From contig CAIMWA010000557.1 of the NCBI GenBank assembly GCA_903845045.1, positions 1-42,125 of the forward strand: a stretch of 42,125 nt of DNA. The letters run 5' to 3'. Numbering within the stretch: the first letter of the stretch is position 1; every line of letters begins with the position of its first letter. Positions 1 through 8,571 of this stretch are shown piece after piece. Position numbers and translations under genes: made by a program. Source of the stretch: an uncultured delta proteobacterium. GTDB taxonomy: Bacteria; Myxococcota_A; Polyangia; Polyangiales; Ga0077539. Under the pieces are notes generated by a model, which ran no database searches, was not told where the DNA came from, and worked only from the letters and a program-made list of their open reading frames with translations.

Positions 1-576
1 CGCCGCCAGGGCCGCCGCGACGAGCGCACCGCGACGCGCACCCGCCGGCGCCGCCGCGGGAACGAGCGCCACGGCGAGCAACGACGCGGGGCGCACCAAC
101 GCCGCGAGCCCCAGCGCCACGCCCGCCCACGCAGGCCGCCGGGCGACGGCGAGGGCCAGCGCGGTGACCAGCAGCGCCGCGGTCAGCGTCTCGCCCATGG
201 CCGCCGAGGACCACAGCACGAGGCCCGGGTAGAGCGCCGTCGCGAGGGCCGTGCGCAGCCGGGCGCGGGCGCCGAGGTGCGCCGCGGCGACCACCGCCAG
301 CACCGTCGCGAAGACGTTCACCGCCACCGCCGCCGCGAAGGGACCGAAGCCCGCGCGCAGGCCCAGCGACAGCGCGAAGGGATAGCCCACGGGGTAGAAC
401 GCCGTCGGCGCGCCGGTGCCGAGGTCGGCGTAGCGCCCCGTGCGCGCGAGACCCTGCGCGAGCTGCGCGTAGAAGTGGCCGTCCCAGTGCGGCTGCGACG
501 GGAGCGCGACGGCCGTCGCGATGCGCGACGCGACGGCGACCACCACGCCCGCGGCGGCGGCCCGAGCGAAATTCAC
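1..576 (-). CDS. GT-C type membrane glycosyltransferase (C-terminus beyond window)
   Basis: This is an open frame of 192 codons read leftwards and cut by the window edge. It starts at a GTG (576-574) that overlaps the TGA of the upstream gene as GTGA, so the two are probably translationally coupled. The N-terminus is a hydrophobic segment followed by a loop with HWDGHFYAQ (D32). An acidic residue in this first periplasmic loop is typical of GT-C lipid-linked sugar transferases (GT39/ArnT-like). Repeated Ala/Leu/Val-rich membrane segments follow. The role inferred is transfer of a sugar from a polyprenyl-phosphate donor at the outer face of the inner membrane; donor and acceptor are unknown. 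The frame is unbroken and the codon use matches its neighbours. Confidence 0.72.
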   Translation of the reverse strand, partial: MNFARAAAAGVVVAVASRIATAVALPSQPHWDGHFYAQLAQGLARTGRYADLGTGAPTAFYPVGYPFALSLGLRAGFGPFAAAVAVNVFATVLAVVAAAHLGARARLRTALATALYPGLVLWSSAAMGETLTAALLVTALALAVARRPAWAGVALGLAALVRPASLLAVALVPAAAPAGARRGALVAAALAA

Positions 577-2474
577 GGCACGCGCATGCGGTACATCGCC
601 ATCGGCGAGTCCGGCGTCTGGAACAGGTACTCCCCGCCCGCGTCGCGCAGCGCCTGCTCCGCGAGGCTCCCGCGCGTCACGCCGACCCACTTCGCCCGCA
701 GCTGCCGCACCCGCGCGAGAAATCGCGGCGTGGGCTGCCGCGTCGAGACGAACTCCACGCGCGCTCCGAAGTCGTGGTTGAAGAGGTCGTTCAAGAAGTG
801 CACGCCCTCGTCGTAGGTGATCACGTCGCCGGCGTGCAGCTCGCGCTCCCGCGCCGCGGCCCACTGCGTCGGCCAGAGGAACGTGTCGATCTGCAGCGCG
901 TTGCGCCCCGCGGCGTCGAGCGCGCGCGCCCGCTCGAGGTACCGCGGGTGCACGATGAAGCCGCGGTAGGCCTCGACGTAGCCGTGCCAGGTGAGCGCCA
1001 CGAGCGCGAGCGAGAACGCGAGGCGCAGCGGGCGCACGCGGATCTCCGACGCCACCACCGCCGCGCAGACGAGCGACGCCGCCGCCGCGGTGATGACGAA
1101 GCGCGACATGTACGGCACCGGCACCTGCAGCGCCTCGACGAAGAGCGCGAGGGGCAGCAGTCCGCGGCGCCAATTGCGGCCCCGCAGCAGGTCGGCCAAC
1201 ACCACGACGACGCACCAGAGCAGCAGCCAGCGGAACACCGGCCCGAAGCCGCCGGAGCGCACGTCGGGGCTGTAGAACGGGTGGTCGTTGAACCACGAGT
1301 TCACGAGGTCCTCGAGGGCGTGCGGGGCGCCGAAGAACGTCGGGCTCTGGTCGGGACCCGAGCCGTACTCGACGCCGGGGTTGCTCTCGCCGTGAAAGTG
1401 CACCCCGAGGGAGCGGATGTTCACGTCGAAGGGCCACATCGGGTTGTGCGCATGGCGCCAGTTCTGGACGTACTTGAAGCACCCGAGGCCGAGGGCGAAG
1501 AGACCCGACGCCGCGACGTCGACGACGCGCCGCAGACGCTGCCCCGCGGGGAGCGCGACGACCTCGACGACGGCGCGACCGAGCAGCCACGGACCCCAGA
1601 GCGCGAGGTGGAACAGCCCCGTGTATTTCATGCCGAGGAACAGCCCCCAGCAAAGGAACCCGAACCACCGGTCGCGGCGCTCCGGGCGCCCCACGGTCAC
1701 GTAGATCGCCGCGCTGAAGAGGCTGTTCCAGGCCACGTCGGCGTGCGTCGAGTGCGCCTGCAGGAACACCGGCGGCAGCGCCATCCACACGAAGCCGAGG
1801 CTCGCGGACATGCCGCGCGACGCACCGACGCGCCGGCACCACGCCGCCACCACCGCCGCGCCCACGAACAGGAACGGGAGCTGCGCGCTGTCGTCGAAGC
1901 GGTTGTCGCGCGGGAAGATGCAGTTCCAGACCGCGAGCAGCTCGAGGTTCGCCGGGTTGCCCTGGGTCCAGATGTTCGGGATCTCGAGCCACCGGAGCGA
2001 GTGCTCCTGGATCACCAGCGACGTCTTCGGCACGTGGTACCAGACCGGGTCCCAGGTCCACGATCGGTAGTACCAGACCATCGCGGCGCACGTGCCCGCC
2101 GCGAGCGCCGCCGGGACCACCGTCGCCAGCGCCACCTCGCCCTCGCCGAAGGCGTCGCGCCACAGCCGCAGCGGCGCCCCGGCATCGCTGCGCGCAGCCC
2201 GCGCCAACGCTCCTGGCGCCGTGCTGCGATGCGCCGCCGCGAGCACGCCCGCACCCAGCAGCGTCGCGACCACGGCCAGCGGCGCCGGCGTGAGCCCGTC
2301 GACGAAGCCGCACAGGTGGATCGCGAGCAGGATCAGCCCGGTGTCGACCACCATCGTCGCGATGAACCGGTCGAGCACCGACCGATCGGGGTACACGGCG
2401 ACCGCAGCCGCGTAGCTCGCGACGAGCAGCAAGGCGCTCTCGACCAACCAGACGATCCAGCCCAACGCGTGCAT
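573..2474 (-). CDS. GT-C/GT39-like integral membrane glycosyltransferase
   Basis: A 633-residue polytopic membrane protein. I chose the ATG at 2474 because GAAAGG lies just upstream; a TTG six codons earlier is also open. The first membrane helices are followed by a large extracytoplasmic loop with WTWDPVWYHVPK, whose D142 is a candidate catalytic acid of the PMT/ArnT fold. Many hydrophobic helices follow, then a soluble C-terminal region. Known GT-C enzymes use dolichyl- or undecaprenyl-phosphate sugars, and the substrate here cannot be read. It overlaps the next gene by four bases, so the pair forms an operon. It is divergent from the discoidin-like gene with 78 bases between starts. Confidence 0.75.
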   Translation of the reverse strand: MHALGWIVWLVESALLLVASYAAAVAVYPDRSVLDRFIATMVVDTGLILLAIHLCGFVDGLTPAPLAVVATLLGAGVLAAAHRSTAPGALARAARSDAGAPLRLWRDAFGEGEVALATVVPAALAAGTCAAMVWYYRSWTWDPVWYHVPKTSLVIQEHSLRWLEIPNIWTQGNPANLELLAVWNCIFPRDNRFDDSAQLPFLFVGAAVVAAWCRRVGASRGMSASLGFVWMALPPVFLQAHSTHADVAWNSLFSAAIYVTVGRPERRDRWFGFLCWGLFLGMKYTGLFHLALWGPWLLGRAVVEVVALPAGQRLRRVVDVAASGLFALGLGCFKYVQNWRHAHNPMWPFDVNIRSLGVHFHGESNPGVEYGSGPDQSPTFFGAPHALEDLVNSWFNDHPFYSPDVRSGGFGPVFRWLLLWCVVVVLADLLRGRNWRRGLLPLALFVEALQVPVPYMSRFVITAAAASLVCAAVVASEIRVRPLRLAFSLALVALTWHGYVEAYRGFIVHPRYLERARALDAAGRNALQIDTFLWPTQWAAARERELHAGDVITYDEGVHFLNDLFNHDFGARVEFVSTRQPTPRFLARVRQLRAKWVGVTRGSLAEQALRDAGGEYLFQTPDSPMAMYRMRVP

Positions 2475-2552
2475 CCGACCTTTCGCGCGCAAGAGAACCG
2501 ATGCCGCGCACCTGGGTCAAGGCGCGCGGAACGCCCCTTTCCCCCGGCGGCG

Positions 2553-3110
2553 ATGTCGCGATATCCCATCGTCCCCGTGACCGCCTCGGACGCCACCCTC
2601 CCCGACGCCCCCCGCACCGCCCCCGCGCTCGTCGACCGCGCGTGGCAGGCGCTCGTGTTCGTGGTGATCGCGGCGATGCTCACCCTCGCCCTCCGCGAGG
2701 CGCGCGTCGTCGCGCGGCCCGAGCTCCTGCGTCACGCGGCGTGGCGCGTGAGCTCGACGACGATCCCCGGCGCCGGGGCGGGCCGAGGCCTCGACCGCAC
2801 CTCCGAGGGGCTGCCGAACCACTTCTTCCAGACGACCATCGAGCCATCGCCGTGGATCGAGTTCGACCTCGGCGGGCTGCGCGGCGTCACCTTCGTGCAC
2901 GTGCAGAACCGCCTCGACTGCTGCCGCGACTGGCCGGTGCCCCTCGTCGTCGAGCTCTCCGACGACCGCGCGCGCTGGCTCCAGGTCGCCCGCCGCGACG
3001 AGGCCTTCGACACCTGGAGCGCCGTCTTTCCCGAGGCCCGCGGCCGGTACCTGCGGCTCCGCGTACCCCGCGAGACGCAGCTCCAGCTCGGCTGGGTCGA
3101 AGCGCGCTGA
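2553..3110 (+). CDS. Membrane-anchored F5/8 type C (discoidin-like) domain protein
   Basis: A 185-residue protein starting at ATG 2553; there is no Shine-Dalgarno sequence. One hydrophobic segment near residues 30-50 acts as anchor or uncleaved signal. The rest, from about residue 85, reads as a coagulation factor 5/8 C-terminal fold: a PWIEFDLGG strand, a following hydrophobic strand, a WLQV-type strand, and a closing FPEARGRYLRLRVP strand. These domains usually bind carbohydrate or lipid head groups. It is divergent from the glycosyltransferase pair, which fits a role in surface glycan handling, but the ligand is inference. An internal CC pair (DCCRD) is unusual for the fold. Confidence 0.62.
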   Translation: MSRYPIVPVTASDATLPDAPRTAPALVDRAWQALVFVVIAAMLTLALREARVVARPELLRHAAWRVSSTTIPGAGAGRGLDRTSEGLPNHFFQTTIEPSPWIEFDLGGLRGVTFVHVQNRLDCCRDWPVPLVVELSDDRARWLQVARRDEAFDTWSAVFPEARGRYLRLRVPRETQLQLGWVEAR

Positions 3111-3143
3111 CCGCGACGCTCCCGTCGCGCGGCGACTTCGCGG

Positions 3144-3149
3144 TACACT
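3144..3149 (+). promoter_or_regulatory. Candidate -10 hexamer TACACT, leaderless start
   Basis: TACACT lies eight bases before ATG 3158, and no Shine-Dalgarno sequence precedes that ATG. The spacing fits a -10 element feeding a leaderless or nearly leaderless transcript. The same arrangement recurs elsewhere in the window. No convincing -35 box was seen. Confidence 0.4.
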
Positions 3150-3157
3150 GGTCGGCC

Positions 3158-5062
3158 ATGCGCAGACCCTCTTCTCGCCCGTGGGCCCTTCCGGGCCTCG
3201 CGTCCTTCGTGTTGCTTGCGGCGTGCGGCGGTTCTCCGGCGACGAGCGCCGACGCGTCGACGTCCCCCGACGTTGCGAGCCCCGGTGATGCCACGGACCT
3301 CGGCGCGGCCGCCGACACCACGAGCACCATGGACCTCGGCGCGACCTCCGACGCCGCGCCCGCCGACGGCGCGACCCGGTCCGACGTGCCCGCGGGGCCG
3401 TGCGTGCCCGACCGCGCGCAGTGGGATCACCAGGTGCGCGGCCTCGTGCAGCGCCAGTGCGGAACCTGTCACGGCGCGACGCCGGAATATGGGGCCCCAT
3501 ATTCGTTGCTCGACTACGACTACGACGTGGCCGGCGACGTCGGCATCCGCCCGGTGGACCTCATGGCGCACAACCTCATGATCGGCCGCATGCCGCCTGC
3601 CGGCACGCCGGGCCCCACCGACGACGTGCGCAACACCCTCGTGCAATGGGCCACCTGCGGCGCGCAAACGGCGCCGACGGGCGTGGGTCTGCGCGCGTCC
3701 GCGGGAGTGTTCCGCTCGCCCGAGACGGCGCCTGCGGAGTGGTCGCACTTCGACCTCACCACCGGCGGCTTCGACGTGGGGCCCGACGTCGCGGACCTCT
3801 ACCAGTGCTTCGTCTTCCAGGCGCCGGTGACCGAAGACCGCTTCATCCGCCGCTTCGAGATCCAACTCGACGCGTCGGCGGTGGTGCACCACGTGGTGCT
3901 CCTGCGCGACCCCGATCGCAGCGCGCCGAACATGCCCTACCGCTGCTACAACATGCCCTCGGGAAGCCAGTACGCGTTCGCCTGGGCCCCGGGCAACAGC
4001 GCCATCCAGTTCCCCGACGGCGGGCTCCGCGTGCACCCCGGCGAGCAGTACGTGATGCAGGTCCACTACAACAACGGCGCGCACCTTGCGGGCGTGCGCG
4101 ACAACACCGGCGTGCGCATTTTCCACACGGCCCCCGCGGGCACCGAGTGGGGCATGGTGGCCATGGGACCGCTGGGCTTCTCGCTCCCGCCGCGCTCCGT
4201 CTCGAGCGCGCAGAGCGCGTGCACCCCGCCCATGGGGACGCGGCTGCTCACGGGCATGCCGCACATGCATCAGCTCGGCGCGACCTTCGACGAGACCGTG
4301 CTCCACGCCGACGGCACGTCGTCGCCGCTCATCTCGCTGCAGGGCTGGGACTTCGGATCGCAGCTCTTCTACGACACGCCGGTGACCTTCGCGCCGGGCG
4401 ACCGCATCGTCACGCGCTGCGGCTGGAACAACACCACCAGCAGCACGGTTCTGTCGGGCGTGCGGACGAGCGACGAGATGTGCTTCAACTTCGCGTACGT
4501 CACGCCGGTGCCGCCGGACCGCTTCTGCGACGAGTCCGTCAGCCTCGCCGGCGACGTGACCTACGCGCCCAGCACCTGCGCGCCGCCCGGGTCGTCGTCG
4601 ACGTTCCCGCTCGTCACGAACCCCGTGGAGATCGGCACGCCCCCGGCCCTCGACGGCGGCGTCATCCCCGCGGCGCACTGGCACCTCGCGGGCATCGACT
4701 ACTGGCTCGACACGGACCACACGCCCCTCGGAGTCATCAGCCACGACCTCACGAACCTCCGCGGCCGCGGCCAGGCGTGGACGACGTCGGGCGGCATCAC
4801 CCTCGACCTGCAGAGCGTCATCAACGTCGCCATCACCACCGGCGCGCGGTTCTCGCAGAACATCAGCATCCAGTTCCGCTCGTCGTTCACGCCGGGGGCA
4901 ACGTCGCCGCTGGCGTTGACCACGCAGTGCATGGCGAGCGGCAGCCAGGTGCCGTCGACGATCGAGTACTCGGTGCACGGCGACCAGCTCGTCGCCGGCC
5001 TCCCGGCGCAGCACATCAGCGGCATCACCATCACCCCGCGGTACATCTTCCAGCAGGACTGA
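3158..5062 (+). CDS. Lipoprotein: c-type haem site fused to PHM-like dicopper monooxygenase
   Basis: A 634-residue lipoprotein. The lipobox LLAAC lipidates C23, and an Asp/Ala/Thr-rich linker follows. A haem c site CGTCH (C101, C104, H105) comes next, with MPPAGTPGP further on, where a Met ligand is often found. The rest matches copper type II ascorbate-dependent monooxygenases: HH at 244-245 and H303 for one copper, HMH (H369, H371) and M441 for the other. The H371-to-M441 gap of 70 equals that in peptidylglycine monooxygenase (H244/M314). The family hydroxylates C-H bonds with O2; the substrate here is unknown. The attached haem suggests direct electron delivery from a redox chain. It probably faces the periplasm or cell surface. 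Confidence 0.8.
   Translation: MRRPSSRPWALPGLASFVLLAACGGSPATSADASTSPDVASPGDATDLGAAADTTSTMDLGATSDAAPADGATRSDVPAGPCVPDRAQWDHQVRGLVQRQCGTCHGATPEYGAPYSLLDYDYDVAGDVGIRPVDLMAHNLMIGRMPPAGTPGPTDDVRNTLVQWATCGAQTAPTGVGLRASAGVFRSPETAPAEWSHFDLTTGGFDVGPDVADLYQCFVFQAPVTEDRFIRRFEIQLDASAVVHHVVLLRDPDRSAPNMPYRCYNMPSGSQYAFAWAPGNSAIQFPDGGLRVHPGEQYVMQVHYNNGAHLAGVRDNTGVRIFHTAPAGTEWGMVAMGPLGFSLPPRSVSSAQSACTPPMGTRLLTGMPHMHQLGATFDETVLHADGTSSPLISLQGWDFGSQLFYDTPVTFAPGDRIVTRCGWNNTTSSTVLSGVRTSDEMCFNFAYVTPVPPDRFCDESVSLAGDVTYAPSTCAPPGSSSTFPLVTNPVEIGTPPALDGGVIPAAHWHLAGIDYWLDTDHTPLGVISHDLTNLRGRGQAWTTSGGITLDLQSVINVAITTGARFSQNISIQFRSSFTPGATSPLALTTQCMASGSQVPSTIEYSVHGDQLVAGLPAQHISGITITPRYIFQQD
3485..3504. repeat. 20-bp perfect palindrome inside a coding region
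   Basis: GAATATGGGG is followed at once by its exact reverse complement, with no loop. It lies in frame within the copper monooxygenase gene, encoding residues 110-116, and uses TAT codons that are rare in this GC-rich gene. It could be a protein-binding site or chance. Confidence 0.75.
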
Positions 5063-5097
5063 GCGCCAACGCCGTGCACCCCTCGGAAGCGATCTCG

Positions 5098-6090
5098 ATG
5101 CAGCGCGCGCTCGCCGACGGGCGCTGCGTGCTCGTGCGCGGAACGCTCCCCATGGCCCTGCCCGTCCCGCCCGGATGGGCCGTGCTTCGGGTGCGCTGCG
5201 ACGGCCCCGCGAAGCCCCTCGGCGTGCTGCGCGAGGCATCGTTTCGAGCGTTGCAGTGGCTCGGCGAGGAGCACGCCCTCGACGCCGCGGGGGTCGCGCG
5301 AGCCCACGAGGGAGCCCGCGCCGACGCCCTCGTGCGCGCGCTCAACCGCCTCGCGGCGAAGGTGCACGGGAGCTGCTGCCTGCTCGTCGAGGGCTACGAG
5401 GCCGCCGACGCGGCGTCGCTGGCGCTGCTGCGGCAGTGGGTCTCGCTGCCGGGGACGCTGCGCATGCCGGTGGTCCTCGCCCACGCCGCCGACGTGCTCG
5501 AAGGCGACGCGCTCGCGCTGGCCGACGCCCTCCGCGAGGCCGGGGCCGCCGAGGTGCGCGCCGACGCGCCGGACGCCCCGGAGACCGACTGGGGCTCGCT
5601 GCTGCGCGCGCTCGGATCCGACGACCTGCTCACGCTGCGCGCGGCGGCGGTGCTCGGCCCGCGCTTCGAGGCCGGCGATGTCGCGCTGGCCCGGGAGCTC
5701 CCGGTGGTGCGCGTGCTCGAGGCGCTGCAGCGCGCGCGCGAGCTCGGCGCCCCCGTCGACGACCTCGGCGACGAGACCTTCGCGCTCGCCGACGGCATCG
5801 TGCGGACCTTGCGCGGTCCCGTGCTTCCTTCGCTCGCGCGGCACTGGCAGCAGCGCGCGTCGGCGAGGTCGCGCCCTGCCGTGGCGACGCAGATGCAGGC
5901 GCCGCGGGCGGTGCCGTCGATGCCCTTGGCCCGCGTCGTCGTCTCCGAAGGCCCCTCCGACGCGACCGCCCCGGAGTCCGCCGTGCGCCGCTCGGCCCCG
6001 CAGCCCCGCGGGCGCCGCGGAGCCCTCGACGGAACGGTCGCCGACGCGGTGCACGAAGCCCTGCCGCCCGACGCGACGCCCAAGGATTGA
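5098..6090 (+). CDS. Degenerate AAA/STAND-type ATPase domain protein without P-loop
   Basis: A 330-residue soluble protein. ATG 5098 is preferred because GGAAG ends eight bases upstream; GTG 5074 is also in frame. The layout recalls the ATPase module of AfsR/adenylate-cyclase-type regulators. CVLVRG opens where a P-loop should follow, but no GxxxxGK[ST] is present. LLVEGYEAADAASLALLR (about 95-112) sits where Walker B and the HWAD-like motif are expected, with EG replacing the acidic pair. LRAAAVLGPRFE and a downstream helical segment match the region after the ATPase core. The C-terminal 80 residues are Pro/Ala/Arg-rich and probably disordered. It is probably catalytically dead and works by binding. 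It lies 35 bases after the monooxygenase gene. Confidence 0.5.
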   Translation: MQRALADGRCVLVRGTLPMALPVPPGWAVLRVRCDGPAKPLGVLREASFRALQWLGEEHALDAAGVARAHEGARADALVRALNRLAAKVHGSCCLLVEGYEAADAASLALLRQWVSLPGTLRMPVVLAHAADVLEGDALALADALREAGAAEVRADAPDAPETDWGSLLRALGSDDLLTLRAAAVLGPRFEAGDVALARELPVVRVLEALQRARELGAPVDDLGDETFALADGIVRTLRGPVLPSLARHWQQRASARSRPAVATQMQAPRAVPSMPLARVVVSEGPSDATAPESAVRRSAPQPRGRRGALDGTVADAVHEALPPDATPKD

Positions 6091-6120
6091 GCGTCACCGA
6101 CGGGGCCGCGCCGGTTCCTG

Positions 6121-6149
6121 TTGGTGTCGACGGCGACCCGCACTAGGGT
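6121..6149 (+). promoter_or_regulatory. Candidate sigma-70-like promoter of the deoxynucleoside kinase
   Basis: TTGGTG (6121-6126), a 17-base spacer and TAGGGT (6144-6149) form a promoter-like pair. The hexamer ends eight bases before GTG 6158, which would give a nearly leaderless transcript. Confidence 0.4.
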
Positions 6150-6157
6150 GCGGCGCC

Positions 6158-6778
6158 GTGGCTGCACCCCGCTACATCGCCGTCGCCGGAAACATGGGCT
6201 CGGGCAAGTCGAGCCTCGTGAAGTGGCTCTGCCAGCAGTTCAACCTCACGCCCTTCTTCGAGCCCCACGAGGAGAACCCCTACCTCGCGGACTTCTACGG
6301 CGACATGCCGCGCTGGGCCTTCAACAGCCAGCTCTACTTCCTCGTGAAGCGCTTCCGCATCCACCGCGAGATCGAGCTCGCCGGCTGCTCCGTGGTGCAG
6401 GACCGCACGCTCGACGAGGACGCCGAGGTCTTCGCGGCGTACCTGCACCGTCAGGGGCACATCAACGAGCGAGACTGGGCGACGTACTCCGAGCTTTATT
6501 CGAGCCTCCGCGCCGAGCTGCGCCCGCCGGACCTGATGATCTACCTTCGCTGCCAGGTGAAGACCCTGCGCAAGCGCATCAAGCTGCGCGGACGCGCCTA
6601 CGAGCAGGCCATCCCGGTGCCGTACCTGGCGGCGCTGCACGACCTCTACGAGCAGTGGTTCGAGCGCTACGACCGCTCGCCCACGCTGGTGCTCGAGACC
6701 GACCGCATGGACTACGTCACCGGGCTCTTCCACCGGCAGCAGCTCCTCGAGACCATCGGCGAGGCGCTCCAGCGCTGA
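6158..6778 (+). CDS. Deoxynucleoside kinase (dAK/dGK family)
   Basis: A 206-residue enzyme that phosphorylates deoxynucleosides at the 5' position, using ATP, for salvage in the cytoplasm. The P-loop GNMGSGKS spans residues 11-18. Further family marks are [11 protein letters not shown] (substrate-pocket Glu), [10 protein letters not shown] with the DR pair at 82-83, an Arg-rich lid around [12 protein letters not shown], and the closing [10 protein letters not shown] segment. The length is normal for the bacterial deoxyadenosine/deoxyguanosine kinase group. The GTG start fits the family N-terminus (short lead, then YIAVAGN). Base preference cannot be told from sequence alone. It converges on the phosphoesterase gene with 13 bases between the stops. 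Confidence 0.88.
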   Translation: MAAPRYIAVAGNMGSGKSSLVKWLCQQFNLTPFFEPHEENPYLADFYGDMPRWAFNSQLYFLVKRFRIHREIELAGCSVVQDRTLDEDAEVFAAYLHRQGHINERDWATYSELYSSLRAELRPPDLMIYLRCQVKTLRKRIKLRGRAYEQAIPVPYLAALHDLYEQWFERYDRSPTLVLETDRMDYVTGLFHRQQLLETIGEALQR

Positions 6779-6791
6779 CCGCCCGGCGCGC

Positions 6792-7718
6792 TCAGCCCCG
6801 CTGGGACGCGCCGTCGGGGAGCGCCGCGTCGTCGAAGCGCTCGGTGCTCGGGTTCCAGACGCGCGCGCGGGCGCTCACGAGACCCCGGTCGGCGTCGATC
6901 TCGTAGAGGTTGTAGCCGGCCATGCGGTCGGCGTCGTCGTGCACCAGCGACGCGCTCGTCGCGCCCAGCCGATGGATCACCGCCCCCGCCGAAGCGATCC
7001 GCTCGTGCCCGCGGCGGTGCCAGTGGCCGTGCAGCGCGAGCACGTCGCGGCCCTGCGCGAGGTCCTCGGCGAAGGCGTCACGGTCGTCGAGACCACGCAG
7101 GTACGACGCGAGCGCGCCGTGCGGATCACGCACGGGATGATGGGCGAGCACCACGGGCACCCGCGAAGCCACCTCGGGGTGCGCGAGCACGCCCCGCAGC
7201 GCCGCACGCTGGGCGTCGCCGAGGTGCCCCGACGCGACCAACGGAGCCCGCGGAACCGCCGAGCACAGCCCCACGAGGGCCACGGCGCCGCGCAGCCGCA
7301 CGAAGGGAAAGCGCCCGCCGGCGTGGTCCGTTCCGACGTCGAGGTCGCTGGTGCCATACGCCCCCAGGTAAGATGCGAAGCGCCCGGCGCGGCGCGCGCC
7401 CTCGGTGTAGACGTCGTGGTTGCCGGGCACCACGCTCACGTCCGAAGGGGACATCGCGAGGCCGTCGAGCATGGCGCGAAAGGCCTCGAATTCGGGCTCG
7501 AGCGAGAGGTTCGTGACGTCGCCGGTGATCGCCACGTGGTCCGGCGACTGCGCGCGCACGTCGTCGAGGAGCGCGCGGAACACCGCCGGGCGGTGCTTGT
7601 GACCGCGGTGCAGCTTCAGGTTCACCCACCCCGTGACGCGCTTGTTGAAGAGCATCCGGTGCGTGGGAACGCCACGCAGATCGAGCACGTGCGGGTCCGA
7701 GAGGTGCGCGAGGAGCAT
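6792..7718 (-). CDS. Calcineurin-like metallophosphoesterase
   Basis: A 308-residue cytoplasmic protein with the complete dimetal phosphoesterase motif set: HLSDPH (D8, H10), GDVTN, GNHD, LAHHP and GHWHRRG. The length and motif spacing suit the group of bacterial 3',5'-cyclic nucleotide phosphodiesterases and related phosphatases. The substrate is not determined by these motifs. The ATG at 7718 puts the first motif four residues from the N-terminus, which is normal. No Shine-Dalgarno sequence is seen; TACGCT lies seven bases upstream of the start. It is divergent from the CoA-transferase genes across 99 bases. Confidence 0.85.
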   Translation of the reverse strand: MLLAHLSDPHVLDLRGVPTHRMLFNKRVTGWVNLKLHRGHKHRPAVFRALLDDVRAQSPDHVAITGDVTNLSLEPEFEAFRAMLDGLAMSPSDVSVVPGNHDVYTEGARRAGRFASYLGAYGTSDLDVGTDHAGGRFPFVRLRGAVALVGLCSAVPRAPLVASGHLGDAQRAALRGVLAHPEVASRVPVVLAHHPVRDPHGALASYLRGLDDRDAFAEDLAQGRDVLALHGHWHRRGHERIASAGAVIHRLGATSASLVHDDADRMAGYNLYEIDADRGLVSARARVWNPSTERFDDAALPDGASQRG

Positions 7719-7725
7719 CGCGGGC

Positions 7726-7731
7726 AGCGTA
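7726..7731 (-). promoter_or_regulatory. Candidate -10 hexamer TACGCT, leaderless start
   Basis: Read on the minus strand, TACGCT ends seven bases before the ATG of the metallophosphoesterase gene, which has no Shine-Dalgarno sequence. Confidence 0.38.
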
Positions 7732-7743
7732 GCAGCGGAACCG

Positions 7744-7749
7744 TTGACA
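7744..7749 (+). promoter_or_regulatory. Candidate -35 box TTGACA ahead of the CoA-transferase operon
   Basis: A perfect TTGACA lies 68 bases before ATG 7818. A matching -10 is poor: AGAGAT at 18 bases is the best I see. Treat this as a possible promoter only. Confidence 0.3.
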
Positions 7750-7817
7750 CGCGTGCGGCGGCGTTGGAGAGATTCGCCCGTTCGCGAGCGGTTCGCGGCG
7801 AAGGGACGGACGATTCC

Positions 7818-8567
7818 ATGGACAAGGTCGTAGCCGACGCCGACACGGCGTGCGCCGACATCCCCGACGGGGCGAAGATCCTGGCGGGGGGCTTCGGGCT
7901 CTGCGGCATCCCCGAGAACTGCATCGACGCGCTGCGCCGCAAGGGCACCCGCGACCTGTGGGTCGTGAGCAACAACTGCGGCGTCGACGACTGGGGCCTC
8001 GGGCTGCTCCTCGCGAACAAGCAGCTCCGCAAGATGACGAGCAGCTACGTCGGCGAGAACCGCGAGTTCGAGCGGCAGTTCCTCACCGGCGAGCTCGAGG
8101 TCGAGCTCGTGCCGCAGGGCACCCTCGCCGAGCGTCTGCGCGCCGGCGGTGCTGGAATTCCAGCGTTCTACACGCCCGCGGGCGTCGGCACGCAGGTCGC
8201 CGACGGCGGCCTCCCGATGCTCTACGGCCCCGGCGGAACCATCCGCAAGGCCTCGGAGAAGAAGGACCACCGCACCTTCGACGGCCGCGAGTACGCCCTC
8301 GAGATGGCCATCACCGGCGACTTCGCCATCGTGAAGGCGTGGCGCGGCGACCGGCACGGGAACCTCTTGTTCCGCGAGAGCTCGCGCAACTTCAACCCGC
8401 TCTGCGCCATGGCGGCGAAGGTGACCATCGCCGAGGTCGAGGAGCTCGTGGAGCCCGGCGAGCTCGACCCCGACGCCGTGCACCTGCCCGGCATCTTCGT
8501 GCAGCGCGTGCTCGTCGGACGCAACTACCAGAAGCGCATCGAGCGGCGCACCGTGCGAAAGGGATGA
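7818..8567 (+). CDS. scoA: 3-oxoacid CoA-transferase, subunit A
   Basis: A 249-residue subunit of the class I CoA-transferase that moves CoA from succinyl-CoA to acetoacetate or a related 3-oxoacid. Hallmarks are the [16 protein letters not shown] segment near residues 22-37, the [17 protein letters not shown] stretch, the [25 protein letters not shown] loop region, and the [20 protein letters not shown] terminus. The length is normal for a separate A subunit. The start is ATG 7818, giving the expected short N-terminal helix. The B subunit follows after four bases, so the pair forms one operon. The role is ketone-body or short-chain acyl catabolism; SCOT substrate choice over AtoDA is inferred from overall similarity. 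Confidence 0.92.
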   Translation: MDKVVADADTACADIPDGAKILAGGFGLCGIPENCIDALRRKGTRDLWVVSNNCGVDDWGLGLLLANKQLRKMTSSYVGENREFERQFLTGELEVELVPQGTLAERLRAGGAGIPAFYTPAGVGTQVADGGLPMLYGPGGTIRKASEKKDHRTFDGREYALEMAITGDFAIVKAWRGDRHGNLLFRESSRNFNPLCAMAAKVTIAEVEELVEPGELDPDAVHLPGIFVQRVLVGRNYQKRIERRTVRKG

Positions 8568-8571
8568 CCCG

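Noticed and set aside
2732..5239. An 835-residue minus-strand open frame opposite the copper monooxygenase gene
   Set aside because: Arg/Ala/Val-rich composition typical of antisense GC-rich frames, no domain, and the plus strand encodes a clear enzyme.
7744..7757. A third FNR-type box ahead of the CoA-transferase genes (TTGACACGCGTGCG)
   Set aside because: Only the left half-site is present; there is no GTCAA or ATCAA at the right distance.
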